Origin: Treponema sp.
Lineage (GTDB): Bacteria; Spirochaetota; Spirochaetia; Treponematales; Breznakiellaceae
Assembly (NCBI GenBank): GCA_031283105.1
Contig: JAITCL010000048.1
Location: forward strand, 1 to 37,188
Length of the DNA: 37,188 nt
Direction: 5' to 3'
Shown piece by piece: positions 25,101-33,259 of this stretch. The notes beneath the pieces are model-generated. The model worked only from the letters and a program-made list of their open reading frames with translations. It was not told where the DNA came from and searched no databases. Numbering within the stretch: position 1 is the stretch's first letter; each line of letters begins with the position of its first letter. The position numbers and the translations under genes were made by a program.

Positions 25101-25415
25101 ATGGCATTAGACCGATTGGTTATTGACAATATCAAGCGGATTCGTAAGGAAAAGGGGATTTCTCAGGAAAAACTGGCGGATGCCTGCAATACAGCTACCA
25201 GCTACATCGGTTTAATGGAAATCTACCGGAATGTTCCCAAACTCTCCACCATAGAGCGCATTGCCAAAGCCCTGGGAGTAGACCCGCTGACGCTTTTTGA
25301 GCGAACAGACCAGTATCCTGAAGAGAAAAAAACGGCATTATTGAAAAAGAAGACGAAGATATTGGCAGTTTTGGACAAGGAAATAGAAAAAGTGCTTATT
25401 TCCCAGGATTTGTGA
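25101..25415 (+). CDS. XRE-family HTH transcriptional regulator
   Basis: 104 residues. A Cro/C1-type HTH covers about 6-62, with KGISQEKLADACNTATSYIG and the typical LSTIERIAKALGVDPLTLFE; the tail is a charged helix (about 74-100) that may dimerise. No Shine-Dalgarno site is visible before the ATG. It is divergent from the lipoprotein at 24098-25003 and is the second example in the window of this arrangement. Regulation of the neighbour and itself is inferred. Confidence 0.85.
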   Translation: MALDRLVIDNIKRIRKEKGISQEKLADACNTATSYIGLMEIYRNVPKLSTIERIAKALGVDPLTLFERTDQYPEEKKTALLKKKTKILAVLDKEIEKVLISQDL

Positions 25416-25442
25416 CCGATGACTGACACCGATTCCCAAGAA

Positions 25443-25624
25443 TCTCACAAAGACACGGAGATACAAAGAACACAAAGGGGGAAAGAGGAAATTAGGAATT
25501 AGGAGTGAGGAATTAGGAATAGCTATCTTGGTAGCTCCGTCCCGTTGACCCCGCTTTATTCCTCATTCCTACTTCCTCATTCCTCGTTTTCTTTGTGTCT
25601 TCTAACCTTGGTGTCTTTGTGTGA
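25443..25624. repeat. Heptad-armed palindromic element without a gene
   Basis: It takes up much of the 313-base gap 25416-25728. The outermost arms are a perfect 11-base inverted repeat CACAAAGACAC (25446-25456, 25611-25621). A second pair is ACACAAAG (25470-25477) with CTTTGTGT (25591-25598). Inside are heptad arrays: AATTAGG-type units at 25490-25520 and ATTCCTC-type units at 25558-25585, four per side and complementary in sense. The heptads (GAGGAAT-like when read from the right) resemble the GGGGAGT heptads that bound the insert at 27717-28220. The short core (25521-25557) has no ORF. Confidence 0.6.
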
Positions 25625-25728
25625 AATTCCTCAGGTAAAGTTCAGTATCACGGTAAATGCCGCCATCCTGCCGTATTGAACCAAACGCCCATGCTTGGTA
25701 CAATGAACAAAACAGCCAAAGAGGTACT

Positions 25729-28700
25729 ATGCAGTCACTGGGAATAAATATCGGCTCAACCAGCCTGAAAATGGCTCTTTTTGAATATGACGGCAGGGCT
25801 GACGGCGCGTCTGGCGGCGGCGTACCTAATGGTACGGCGGTATGGAGCGCGTCGGTTCCCCACGAGGGGGATTTTGCCGCGGCGGTGCGCAAGCTGCTGG
25901 CCGCAGGGAACATTCCCGCGGGGATTCCCGCCCTGGTTACCGGCAATGAAGGCCGCTTTATGTTTGACGTGTCCGGCACGCTGGAGCCGCTGTGCGTGGA
26001 GGCCGCCCTGCGCAGTCTGGGCATAAAAGCCGACGCGGTGGTCAGCATGGGCGGTGAAGACCTTATCGTCTATTCGCTGGATTCAAATGGCAAAATTATC
26101 AATAATTTTTCCGGTAACAAATGCGCCAGCGGCACGGGCGAATTCCTGAAACAGCAGCTTGCCCGCATGGACATGACTCTCGATGACATCGACAAGGTGC
26201 CTGACACCGCCCGCGTTTACGCCCTGTCCACCCGCTGTTCGGTGTTTATGAAAAGCGACTGCACCCATCGGCTGAACAAGCGGGAAGCGACAAAAGATGA
26301 TATTGTGCTGTCTTTGTCGGACGTGATGGCCGTAAAAGTGATTGACTTTTTGAAACGCGCCAAAGTGACCGAGGGGAGGGTAGCGCTGACTGGCGGGATT
26401 ACCCTGAACCGGCACATTATCCGCTTTATCCGCGAGAAGGCCCCGCAGATTGAATTTATCATTCCCGAAACCGCGCCGGTGTTTGAGGCTCTGGGCGCGG
26501 CGGTTTTGGCGCCCCAATCGGGAAGCCGTTTGCCCGCGGCGGATAAACTGCTCAAACCCAACGAGATTCGTTTTGGCACTTTGGGGGCGCTGCGGGACTG
26601 GAAAAATAAAGTACGATTTTTTGAAAAGCCGGACGGTAAAGTCCGCGCCGACCGCCGTTATATTCTCGGCGTTGACGGCGGTTCCACCACCACCAAAGCC
26701 TGTCTGGTGGACATGGAAACGTATGAAATTACCGCGAGCCATTACGGACGCACCCACGGCGATCCGGTAAAGGCCCTTAAAGAGTGTCTGGCTATCATTC
26801 AGGAAAAAGTCATCGCCGATACCGGCGGCAAAAAAATCGACATACGGCTGGTGTCCACGACCGGTTCCAGCCGGGAGATTCTTGGCGTATTTTTGGAAAC
26901 GCCGGGCGTGTACAATGAGATTATCGCCCATTCGGTAGGGACGACTTATTTTGACAAAGAAGTTGAAACGATTTTTGAAATCGGCGGCCAGGACGCGAAG
27001 TATGTGCTGTTGAAAAACGGCGTGCCGATTGATTACGCGATGAACGAAGCCTGTTCCGCGGGAACCGGTTCCTTTCTGGAGGAATCCGCATCCGGCGACC
27101 TTTCGATACACAGCGCCCATGACATCGGCCCCATTGCGCTGGAAGCGGGCGCGCCCTGCAAATTCGGCGAACATTGTTCCGCGTTTATCAACAGCGATAT
27201 TCGCAAGGCGGTACAGCAGGGGGCGGGTCGGGAAAATATCACCGCGGGGATTGTCTGTTCCATTGTGGCGAATTACCTGAACCGCGTGGTGGGTAACCGC
27301 ACCATCGGCGGGAAAATATTTTTGCAGGGCGGCGTTGCCAAAAATCCGGCGGTTCCCCTTGCCTTTGCCATGCTCCTCAACAAGGAAATTCTCGTTCCCC
27401 CTTCGCCTGAACTGACGGGCTGTTTCGGCGTGGCGTTATTGGCGCAGCGCAAACACACGGACGGCCTGCTTGAAGAACAGAGCGTTATTATCGACGATAT
27501 TATTAACCGCGAGATTGGCTACGAGCGGGTATTCACCTGTAACGCCTGCGAAAACCGCTGCCCGATTCAGGTGTTAAACGTCAACGAACACAAGTATATG
27601 TTCGGCGGGCGCTGCAATAAATACACCAATATGCGCAAACACGTCAAGGATGTGCCGGTGTTTGATTATGTCGAGAAACGGCAAAAGATGTTATTTGAGG
27701 AATTTGCCGCTCCGGTGGGGAGTGGGGAGTGGGGAGTAGGGAGTAGGGAACTGGGAATAGAGAATGGGGGGCAATATGATAAAGACCTTCAAGGATCTGA
27801 TAGTTTGGCAGGAAGCAATGAATTTGGTCGAGATGATTTACCTGCAAACGAAAACCTTTCCGAAAGAAGAAATGTACGGCTTGACCAGCCAGATCAGGCG
27901 GGCAGCCGTATCAATCCCGACCAATATAGCGGAGGGCAACGGACGGAGAAGCCGGAAGGAATATCTGAGGTTTCTGTCAATAGCAAACGGCTCAATAAAG
28001 GAACTGGAAACTCATCTACTGATAGTGGAGCGACTCAACTTTTTGCCGAAAGAAATATCGGAACAAATGCAAACACAACTACAATCGGTAGGCCGTCTAC
28101 TGACTGCCTTGAGAAAATCCCTCAGGAAGGGAATAGGGATTACGGATTAAAAACCTCACTCCCTACCCCTCAACATCCAAATCACGGTTCCCACTCCCCA
28201 CTCCCCACTCCCTACTCCCCAAAATACAAACGTTCTTTCACTGTTGGCATCCCCCGCGCGTTTTCCGTGCATACGCTGTATCCGCTGTACTCGTGGTTTT
28301 TTCACGAACTGGGGATTAAGACGTTTCTTTCGACTGAGGTGGCCCACGCCGGCGTTGCCCGCGCGGAATCGACGTACTGTTTTCCGGCGGAGATTGCCCA
28401 CGGCGCGGTGCAGGACTGTCTGGACAAGGGGGCCGATTATGTGCTGCTGCCCCATTTTCGGGATATGCCGAGTTACGAGGAAAGTGTGCACGCGAACTTT
28501 TGTCCCATAACGCAGAGTTTGCCGTATTATATCGAAAAGGCGTTTCCCGATATTGACAAGAAACGCTGGCTGCCGCTGGTGGTGAGTTTTAAATTCGGCG
28601 ACGGCAAGGCACTGGAACTTTTTTGCGAGATGACGCGGCGGCTGGGTATTGGCGAGGCGGAGACAGAAACCGCTTTCAAAACGGCAATGGCAAAACAGCA

Positions 28701-30543
28701 GGCTTATTTTGACGCGGTGCATAAGATGGGCGAACAGGCGCTGGAAGATGCCCGCAAATCCGACCGTCCGGTTATCGCCACTCTGGGACGGCCCTACAAT
28801 GCCTTTACCCCTGAGGCGAACATGGGTATTCCCCGCAAGTTTACCACGCGGGGCTATTCAATCGTTCCCTTTGATATTTTGCCGTTCCACGATGAGGAAA
28901 TTTTTCCCAATATGTACTGGTACTACGGCCAGCAGGACGTAAAGGCGGCGAACCTCCTCAAAAAAGAAGACAATATTTATCTTACTTTTATTAGCAATTT
29001 TTCCTGCGCGCCGGATTCGTTTATTCTGCATTACATCAAATGGGTGATGGGGCAGAAGCCCTTCCTCGTGCTGGAACTGGATTCCCATTCAGCCGATGCG
29101 GGGGTGGATACGCGGGTTGAAGCGTTTCTTGACATTATTGACGGTTACCGCGCGAAGAAAAACGAACTGGAGGCGGAGCGTTACGATAACGGCTGGCGTT
29201 TTATCAGCGAGAAGCGGGAGAGCGGCGGATTTGATCTGCGGATAGACAGTGTAAAAACCGGCGAGAAGGTTCCCATTGCGGGTAACAAGCGGGTGAAAGT
29301 TTTGCTCTCCAATATGGGGGCGATTTCCGCTGAATACATGGGCGCGGCGGTGCGCAGTCTGGATATCAGCGCGGAGGTTCTGCCGGTGGCGACTGCCAAA
29401 ACGATTCAAATTGCCCGTTCCCATGCGTCGGGAAAGGAGTGCGTTCCCAGCCATCTGGTGTTGGGCGGCGCGCTGGAATTCTTTTTCAGCGACAAGTACC
29501 GCAAGGATGAATTGTACCTGCTCTTTGTGCCGATTACGACCGGCCCCTGCCGCACCGGCCAGTATTATGTGTTTTATGAAAATCTGTTCCGCGACTTGCA
29601 GCTTGAAAACGTGGTGGTCTTTATATTATCAGCGGACAATTCCTACAATGAACTGGGCCCCAGTTTTGCTAAAGAGATGTGGAGGGGACTGGTGCTGTCC
29701 GATTATCTCAAGGACATTCAGTGCAGTCTGAAAGCCTGCGCCGCCGATCCGGTAAAGGCACAGGCGGATTTTGAACATTCGTGGCGCAGGGTCATGTACG
29801 CGGTTGAGCATAACCCCAAAAAATTATGGAAGGAACTCAGACACGTTGCAAAAGATGTTAAAAAAATTCCCTTAAAGCGCACGGTGGCCGACTGCCCGCG
29901 GGTGCTGATTGTCGGCGAGATTTACGTGCGCCGCGATGATTTTGCCGTAGGCGAATTAACGGACTTGATGAGCGAGCGGGGCATTGTGGTTAAGGTGGCG
30001 GGTATTTCCGAATGGATTCATTATCTTGATTTTGTGCGGGAATACGCCCTTAACAAATTAATTAAATTGCGCAAGCCCGGTACGCGGTTGTTTTCCCCGC
30101 CCTGGAAAGACCTTAAAAAACTGAAAATTGAAGAATGGTGGAAACACCATATCGAGAAAAAAGTCCTTTCTATTTTGCTGCCCACCGGCCTTATCCCCGA
30201 AACACCCCACGATATGCACGACATTATGGAGTACACTCAGGAACATTTTGTGAATCTGGAACTGAATTCGGAGATTGCCGTGTCTTCCGGTTCGGCGGCG
30301 GCGGCAATGGACGCGGGTTATTCCGGCATCGTGAACATTAGCCCCTTTGCCTGCCTTATCGGGCGGGTTATTGAGGGCCTGTTTACCCCCTGGGCGCGGG
30401 AGCGCAACTACCCGATTCTGTCGGTGGAAGTTGACGGCAATTTACTGCCGCCGAATATTGTTAATAAACTTAACATTTTTATGGTCAACGTACTGCGGTT
30501 TAAGGGTGGAAACGACCTTTCTACATTGGTGGATAAAAGGTGA
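25729..30543 (+). CDS. 2-hydroxyacyl-CoA dehydratase activase-type multidomain protein, carrying an in-frame IVS-like insert
   Basis: 1604 residues from the ATG at 25729, chosen for AGAGG upstream. Two BadF/HgdC-type ASKHA ATPase modules come first: about 1-270, with GINIGSTSLK and NKCASGTGEF, and about 310-580, with GVDGGSTTTKA, GGQDAKY and NEACSAGTGSF (Cys442). A Cys cluster follows (CNACENRC at 604-611, GGRC ending at 629). Residues about 664-831 are a low-complexity insert coded by the heptad-bounded element at 27717-28220. A DUF2229/dehydratase-like region then begins at FTVGIPRAFSVHTLYPLYS, and the C-terminal half has GKECVPSHLVLGGALEF and TGPCRTGQY. Such proteins use Fe-S-coupled, ATP-driven electron transfer to activate radical dehydratases; this one's substrate is unknown. 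Removing the insert leaves about 1436 residues, which fits an uninterrupted homologue. Confidence 0.85.
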   Translation: MQSLGINIGSTSLKMALFEYDGRADGASGGGVPNGTAVWSASVPHEGDFAAAVRKLLAAGNIPAGIPALVTGNEGRFMFDVSGTLEPLCVEAALRSLGIKADAVVSMGGEDLIVYSLDSNGKIINNFSGNKCASGTGEFLKQQLARMDMTLDDIDKVPDTARVYALSTRCSVFMKSDCTHRLNKREATKDDIVLSLSDVMAVKVIDFLKRAKVTEGRVALTGGITLNRHIIRFIREKAPQIEFIIPETAPVFEALGAAVLAPQSGSRLPAADKLLKPNEIRFGTLGALRDWKNKVRFFEKPDGKVRADRRYILGVDGGSTTTKACLVDMETYEITASHYGRTHGDPVKALKECLAIIQEKVIADTGGKKIDIRLVSTTGSSREILGVFLETPGVYNEIIAHSVGTTYFDKEVETIFEIGGQDAKYVLLKNGVPIDYAMNEACSAGTGSFLEESASGDLSIHSAHDIGPIALEAGAPCKFGEHCSAFINSDIRKAVQQGAGRENITAGIVCSIVANYLNRVVGNRTIGGKIFLQGGVAKNPAVPLAFAMLLNKEILVPPSPELTGCFGVALLAQRKHTDGLLEEQSVIIDDIINREIGYERVFTCNACENRCPIQVLNVNEHKYMFGGRCNKYTNMRKHVKDVPVFDYVEKRQKMLFEEFAAPVGSGEWGVGSRELGIENGGQYDKDLQGSDSLAGSNEFGRDDLPANENLSERRNVRLDQPDQAGSRINPDQYSGGQRTEKPEGISEVSVNSKRLNKGTGNSSTDSGATQLFAERNIGTNANTTTIGRPSTDCLEKIPQEGNRDYGLKTSLPTPQHPNHGSHSPLPTPYSPKYKRSFTVGIPRAFSVHTLYPLYSWFFHELGIKTFLSTEVAHAGVARAESTYCFPAEIAHGAVQDCLDKGADYVLLPHFRDMPSYEESVHANFCPITQSLPYYIEKAFPDIDKKRWLPLVVSFKFGDGKALELFCEMTRRLGIGEAETETAFKTAMAKQQAYFDAVHKMGEQALEDARKSDRPVIATLGRPYNAFTPEANMGIPRKFTTRGYSIVPFDILPFHDEEIFPNMYWYYGQQDVKAANLLKKEDNIYLTFISNFSCAPDSFILHYIKWVMGQKPFLVLELDSHSADAGVDTRVEAFLDIIDGYRAKKNELEAERYDNGWRFISEKRESGGFDLRIDSVKTGEKVPIAGNKRVKVLLSNMGAISAEYMGAAVRSLDISAEVLPVATAKTIQIARSHASGKECVPSHLVLGGALEFFFSDKYRKDELYLLFVPITTGPCRTGQYYVFYENLFRDLQLENVVVFILSADNSYNELGPSFAKEMWRGLVLSDYLKDIQCSLKACAADPVKAQADFEHSWRRVMYAVEHNPKKLWKELRHVAKDVKKIPLKRTVADCPRVLIVGEIYVRRDDFAVGELTDLMSERGIVVKVAGISEWIHYLDFVREYALNKLIKLRKPGTRLFSPPWKDLKKLKIEEWWKHHIEKKVLSILLPTGLIPETPHDMHDIMEYTQEHFVNLELNSEIAVSSGSAAAAMDAGYSGIVNISPFACLIGRVIEGLFTPWARERNYPILSVEVDGNLLPPNIVNKLNIFMVNVLRFKGGNDLSTLVDKR
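27717..27751 (+). repeat. Left heptad arm of the insert
   Basis: Five seven-base units: GGGGAGT three times, AGGGAGT and AGGGAAC. They pair with the right arm at 28187-28220 when transcribed. In the host frame they read as GSGEWGVGSRELG, unlike the flanking conserved protein. Confidence 0.75.
27776..28150 (+). CDS. S23 / 23S-rRNA-intervening-sequence four-helix-bundle protein (nested gene)
   Basis: 124 residues from the ATG at 27776, which has GGGGGG four bases upstream; an in-frame ATG at 27764 lacks a site. The whole family signature is present: FKDLIVWQEAMNLVEMIY, FPKEEMYGLTSQIRRAAVSI, PTNIAEGNGRRSRKEYLRFL and ANGSIKELETHL, with four predicted helices and a basic surface. This is the family known as S23 or 23S_rRNA_IVP, also related in fold to the Avd accessory protein of diversity-generating retroelements. 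It is wholly inside the dehydratase-type gene in another frame, between heptad inverted repeats. Its role is uncertain: RNA or nucleic-acid binding, or a passenger helping the element. Both frames are open here, but only this frame has family conservation. Confidence 0.88.
   Translation: MIKTFKDLIVWQEAMNLVEMIYLQTKTFPKEEMYGLTSQIRRAAVSIPTNIAEGNGRRSRKEYLRFLSIANGSIKELETHLLIVERLNFLPKEISEQMQTQLQSVGRLLTALRKSLRKGIGITD
28187..28220 (+). repeat. Right heptad arm of the insert
   Basis: GTTCCC followed by four ACTCCCY units, the reverse complement of the left arm with one indel. The conserved dehydratase sequence resumes immediately after, at KYKRSFTVGIPRAF. Confidence 0.75.
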
Positions 30544-30620
30544 CTGTCTTCGTAAGCCCCGCCTTTCTTTCCTCCGTGGTTAATTTCTTCCCTGCTTTCT
30601 TACTTCGCATTGCTTTGTTC
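30544..30620. repeat. CTCCGTGG half-repeat between convergent genes
   Basis: In the 77-base gap after the dehydratase-type gene, 30568-30603 repeats TTTCCTCCGTGGTTAATTTC and a CTTCCCTGCTTTCTTAC tail, matching the tract at 15053-15092 and, in reverse, 19353-19371. It has no visible partner arm here. It may be the remnant or one half of the palindromic CTCCGTG family seen complete at 37059-37150. Confidence 0.5.
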
Positions 30621-32090
30621 TCAACACTGACTATGCCCTACGGCTTTATGCCAGCCGGAAAGCAGAGACGCCCGTTTTTGAATATCCATCGAAGGGCTGA
30701 AAACGGCGTCGCGTTTCCAGCGGCTTTCCAGTTCGTCGGCACCTTTCCAGAAACCTGCCGCTATACCGGCAAGACAGGCCGCGCCCAAAGCGGTGGTTTC
30801 GCGGATAACGGGGCGGATTATCGCGCAGCCGGAAATATCGGCCTGAAACTGCATCAGGAAATTGTCGCGGCTTGCGCCGCCATCCGCTTTAAGTTCCGGT
30901 ATGACAAAGCCTGAATCTTTTTCCATTGCCCGCAATAAATCCGTCACCTGATAGGCGATGGATTCCTCAGCCGCCCTGATGATATGGCGGCGGTTGGTTC
31001 CGCGGGTAATGCCCACAATGCAGCCGCGGGCGTGCATATCCCAGTACGGAGCGCCCAGGCCGGCAAAAGCCGGAACCAGGTATACCCCGCCCGTATCGGC
31101 TGTCTGCGCCGCGTAATATTCAACCTCGGCGCTTTCGGCAATCAGGCCCATTTCATCGCGCAGCCAGTGAACCACCGCGCCGCCGATAAAGACCGAACCT
31201 TCCAGCGCATAACGGAGCTTGCCGGGCAGGCTTGCCGCAATAGTGGTAACCAGCCCGTTGCGGCTTTCGACGGGCTTTTCGCCGGTATTCATCAGCAGGA
31301 AGCAGCCGGTTCCGTAGGTATTCTTCGCCTGCCCTTTTTCAAAACAGCCCTGCCCGAACAGCGCCGCCTGCTGATCCCCGGCAACGCCGGCAATGGGAAT
31401 CTTCACCCCCTGAATAGTAACCGCCCCGTATTCCGCGCTTGAAGGCCGCACTTCGGGCAGCATGGAGCGGGGTATGTCCAGAGCGGACAGCAGGGTGTCA
31501 TCCCAATCGAGTTTATGAATATCGAATAACATGGTGCGGCTGGCGTTGGTATAATCGGTCAGATGAAGTCCGGAAAATTTCCAGATAAGCCAGGAGTCTA
31601 CCGTACCAAAAAGAATTTCCCCGTTACGGGCCTTCTCCCGCGCCCCTTCAACATGGTCAAGAATCCATTTAATTTTGGTCCCGGAAAAATAGGCGTCCGG
31701 CACCAGACCCGTGGTTTTTTTGATATGATCGGCAAGGCCGGCCTCAACCAGCGAATCCACGATAGAAGCCGTGCGGCGGCACTGCCAGACTATAGCGTTA
31801 TAAATGGGCCTGCCGCTTGCCCTTTCCCACAGTATCGTTGTTTCCCGCTGATTGGCAATGCCGATGGCGGCTATATCCGCCGGCGCGACGTTCTGCCGCG
31901 CCAAAAGCTCCATCATCACCGCATACTGGGATGAATAAATTTCCATCGGATCATGCTCGACCCAGCCCTCGCGGGGATAAATCTGAGTGTACTCTTTCTG
32001 TTCCTGGGCGGCGATATTCTGTTCCCGGTCAAACAAAATTGCCCGCGAACTGGTCGTCCCCTGATCCAGCGCAAGTACGTATTGGGGCAT
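30621..32090 (-). CDS. glpK: Glycerol kinase
   Basis: 489 residues, the normal length. FGGY-family kinase with [16 protein letters not shown] at the start, [11 protein letters not shown], the [18 protein letters not shown] substrate-domain block, [14 protein letters not shown] (catalytic Asp region) and the C-terminal signature [20 protein letters not shown]. It makes glycerol 3-phosphate from glycerol and ATP for lipid synthesis or glycolysis. No glpF, glpD or regulator is adjacent, so it appears to be a single-gene unit convergent with the dehydratase-type gene. No convincing ribosome-binding site lies before the ATG. Confidence 0.95.
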   Translation of the reverse strand: MPQYVLALDQGTTSSRAILFDREQNIAAQEQKEYTQIYPREGWVEHDPMEIYSSQYAVMMELLARQNVAPADIAAIGIANQRETTILWERASGRPIYNAIVWQCRRTASIVDSLVEAGLADHIKKTTGLVPDAYFSGTKIKWILDHVEGAREKARNGEILFGTVDSWLIWKFSGLHLTDYTNASRTMLFDIHKLDWDDTLLSALDIPRSMLPEVRPSSAEYGAVTIQGVKIPIAGVAGDQQAALFGQGCFEKGQAKNTYGTGCFLLMNTGEKPVESRNGLVTTIAASLPGKLRYALEGSVFIGGAVVHWLRDEMGLIAESAEVEYYAAQTADTGGVYLVPAFAGLGAPYWDMHARGCIVGITRGTNRRHIIRAAEESIAYQVTDLLRAMEKDSGFVIPELKADGGASRDNFLMQFQADISGCAIIRPVIRETTALGAACLAGIAAGFWKGADELESRWKRDAVFSPSMDIQKRASLLSGWHKAVGHSQC

Positions 32091-32199
32091 ACTTTTTACA
32101 GATTACCGCATAGTTTTTCCACCGTCAATGTTACCAAACAACACCGCCAGGAGGCATTTGTAACCTCCCGCCCTATTTTTTTGTTAACAGATATACAAT

Positions 32200-32475
32200 C
32201 ATGCCGGTACAGGCTGGCCGGAAGGGGTGAACTCCCTATGGTGAGACTATAGGTACTTGTAAGATGTATGCCTAATAAAGTAATTTGGGGGCTTTTCGGG
32301 AAAACCTTATAGGCAGCCGCACAAGCCTTTTCCGCAGGAAATGGCTTGTGCGGTGCATGTTAGAATTGCCCCCCAAGTAATATCTTTAGGCATACATCTT
32401 GATCACTTCTACAAGCGTTTCCGCCCGTTTGCGGCGCGCCCGCCCGCCCCCTCCGGCTGAATTATACAGCCATAA
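32200..32475. repeat. Palindromic element B with nested hairpins
   Basis: It fills most of the 470-base gap 32091-32560. Nested arms include AAGATGTATGCCTAA (about 32260-32274) against TTAGGCATACATCTT (about 32386-32400), then a GTAATTTGGGGGC-like arm against GCCCCCCAAGTAAT. At the centre is CCGCACAAGCC / GGCTTGTGCGG (about 32318-32354), extended by TTTCC-GCA-GGAAA. The right end shares TTCTACAAGCGTTTCCGC and a further 23-base block at about 32446-32468 with element A. The left end matches the reverse complement of the right end only weakly. The transcript would fold into one long hairpin. No ORF is supported. Confidence 0.6.
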
Positions 32476-32560
32476 AGTAAATGTTTAACCCTGTTTTATG
32501 CCGAATTCATATTGAAAAAGGCCGTCATTTTGGGGTATATTGGTAAAAGGAGTCATATTG

Positions 32561-33235
32561 ATGCAAAAGGTCCGGATTTTTTTAATACTGCTGGGGTTGT
32601 GCTGGTTTTCCGGCCAGGGTATGTTCCTGTATGCCCAGGAAGAGGACGATGATGAAGATGATGATTCGGGTTACCGTGAAGATATCCCCATAGAGTCGGA
32701 TTGGGACGGGTATATTTCGGAACTTTATTCCAAAGGGGATCAGACCATTATCATTTCTCCGGGAGTCAACTTCCCCGTCGCGTTCTACAACAACGGAAAA
32801 AAAATAGATCATCATATTGACCCGCCGGTGGGCGGCATACTGGCGTTGGGGTACACCTACTTTTTCGGCGCTCATTATTTTCTGGGAGGCGGGGTTGGTT
32901 TTTATTTTGATCATACTTTGGGTCAAAATACCGTTTTCTTTATACCTATTGGTTTACGAACCGGCTGGCAGTTTGTGCTGCGCCGTTTTGAATTTCCCCT
33001 GGAGGTGGCCGGCGGCGTTACATTTCACCGTTACCTGGACAACAGTTATACGGGGTTTTTTCTCAGAGCCGGAGCTTCCGCATACTTCCGCCTTAATCCG
33101 GACTGGTCACTTGGGATCTCCAACGATTGGAGCTGGTTTCCCCAACGACCCGAGGAAGGCGGAAGAAAGGTACCGGAAAAAAATATCGACGCGATTTTCA
33201 CCGGCCTTACCCTTTCAGCGCGTTACCATTTTTAG
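32561..33235 (+). CDS. Outer-membrane beta-barrel-like protein of treponeme type
   Basis: 224 residues from the ATG at 32561, eight bases after AAGGAG; an upstream TTG at 32540 is not needed. A cleavable signal peptide ends near FLYAQ, followed by an acidic EEDDDEDDDSG stretch. The rest is beta-rich with alternating hydrophobic strands (GYTYFFGAHYFLGGGVGFYF, FFLRAGASAYFRL) and ends in ARYHF, a terminal aromatic typical of outer-membrane barrels. It resembles the small eight-strand OmpW/opacity-type proteins known in treponemes. Function is unknown. It heads a close three-gene row with a lipoprotein and rarA. Confidence 0.65.
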   Translation: MQKVRIFLILLGLCWFSGQGMFLYAQEEDDDEDDDSGYREDIPIESDWDGYISELYSKGDQTIIISPGVNFPVAFYNNGKKIDHHIDPPVGGILALGYTYFFGAHYFLGGGVGFYFDHTLGQNTVFFIPIGLRTGWQFVLRRFEFPLEVAGGVTFHRYLDNSYTGFFLRAGASAYFRLNPDWSLGISNDWSWFPQRPEEGGRKVPEKNIDAIFTGLTLSARYHF

Positions 33236-33259
33236 GACGGAATAAGGACGAAAGAAAGA

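Larger units (their letters stand above)
27717..28220 (+). mobile_element. 504-bp IVS-like element inserted in frame within the dehydratase-type gene
   Basis: The segment is bounded by inverted heptad arrays: left 27717-27751 (GGGGAGT three times, AGGGAGT, AGGGAAC) and right 28187-28220 (GTTCCC, then ACTCCCC, ACTCCCC, ACTCCCT, ACTCCCC). The arms pair over some 33 bases, so the RNA would form a long stem. Between them lies a complete S23 four-helix-bundle gene in the +1 frame relative to the host. Measured arm to arm, the length is 504 bases, exactly 168 codons, and the host frame has no stop across it. S23-type proteins are known from intervening sequences in 23S rRNA, where RNase III cuts the stem. 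Occurrence inside a protein-coding gene is unusual. No target duplication was recognised. Confidence 0.7.

Noticed and set aside
25490-25585. CRISPR array
   Set aside because: Units are seven bases with no spacers and are arranged as inverted, not only direct, arrays.
26083-27174. A 363-codon open frame on the minus strand inside the dehydratase-type gene
   Set aside because: It mirrors a strongly conserved ASKHA ATPase region on the plus strand and its product is compositionally odd, so it is a shadow frame.
27776-28150. Avd accessory protein of a diversity-generating retroelement
   Set aside because: The fold is related, but no reverse transcriptase, template repeat or variable repeat is in the window, and the sequence signature is that of S23.
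27717-28220. Reading the insert as a frameshift or sequencing error in the dehydratase-type gene
   Set aside because: The host frame resumes exactly with conserved sequence, the insert is bounded by inverted arrays and holds a complete S23 protein, so an insertion explains it better.
27717-28220. A 23S rRNA gene fragment carrying an intervening sequence
   Set aside because: The flanks are protein-coding; no rRNA sequence is recognised on either side.
28156-28722. 188-codon minus-strand frame over the right end of the insert
   Set aside because: It starts in the heptad arm and runs antisense to the conserved dehydratase-like region.
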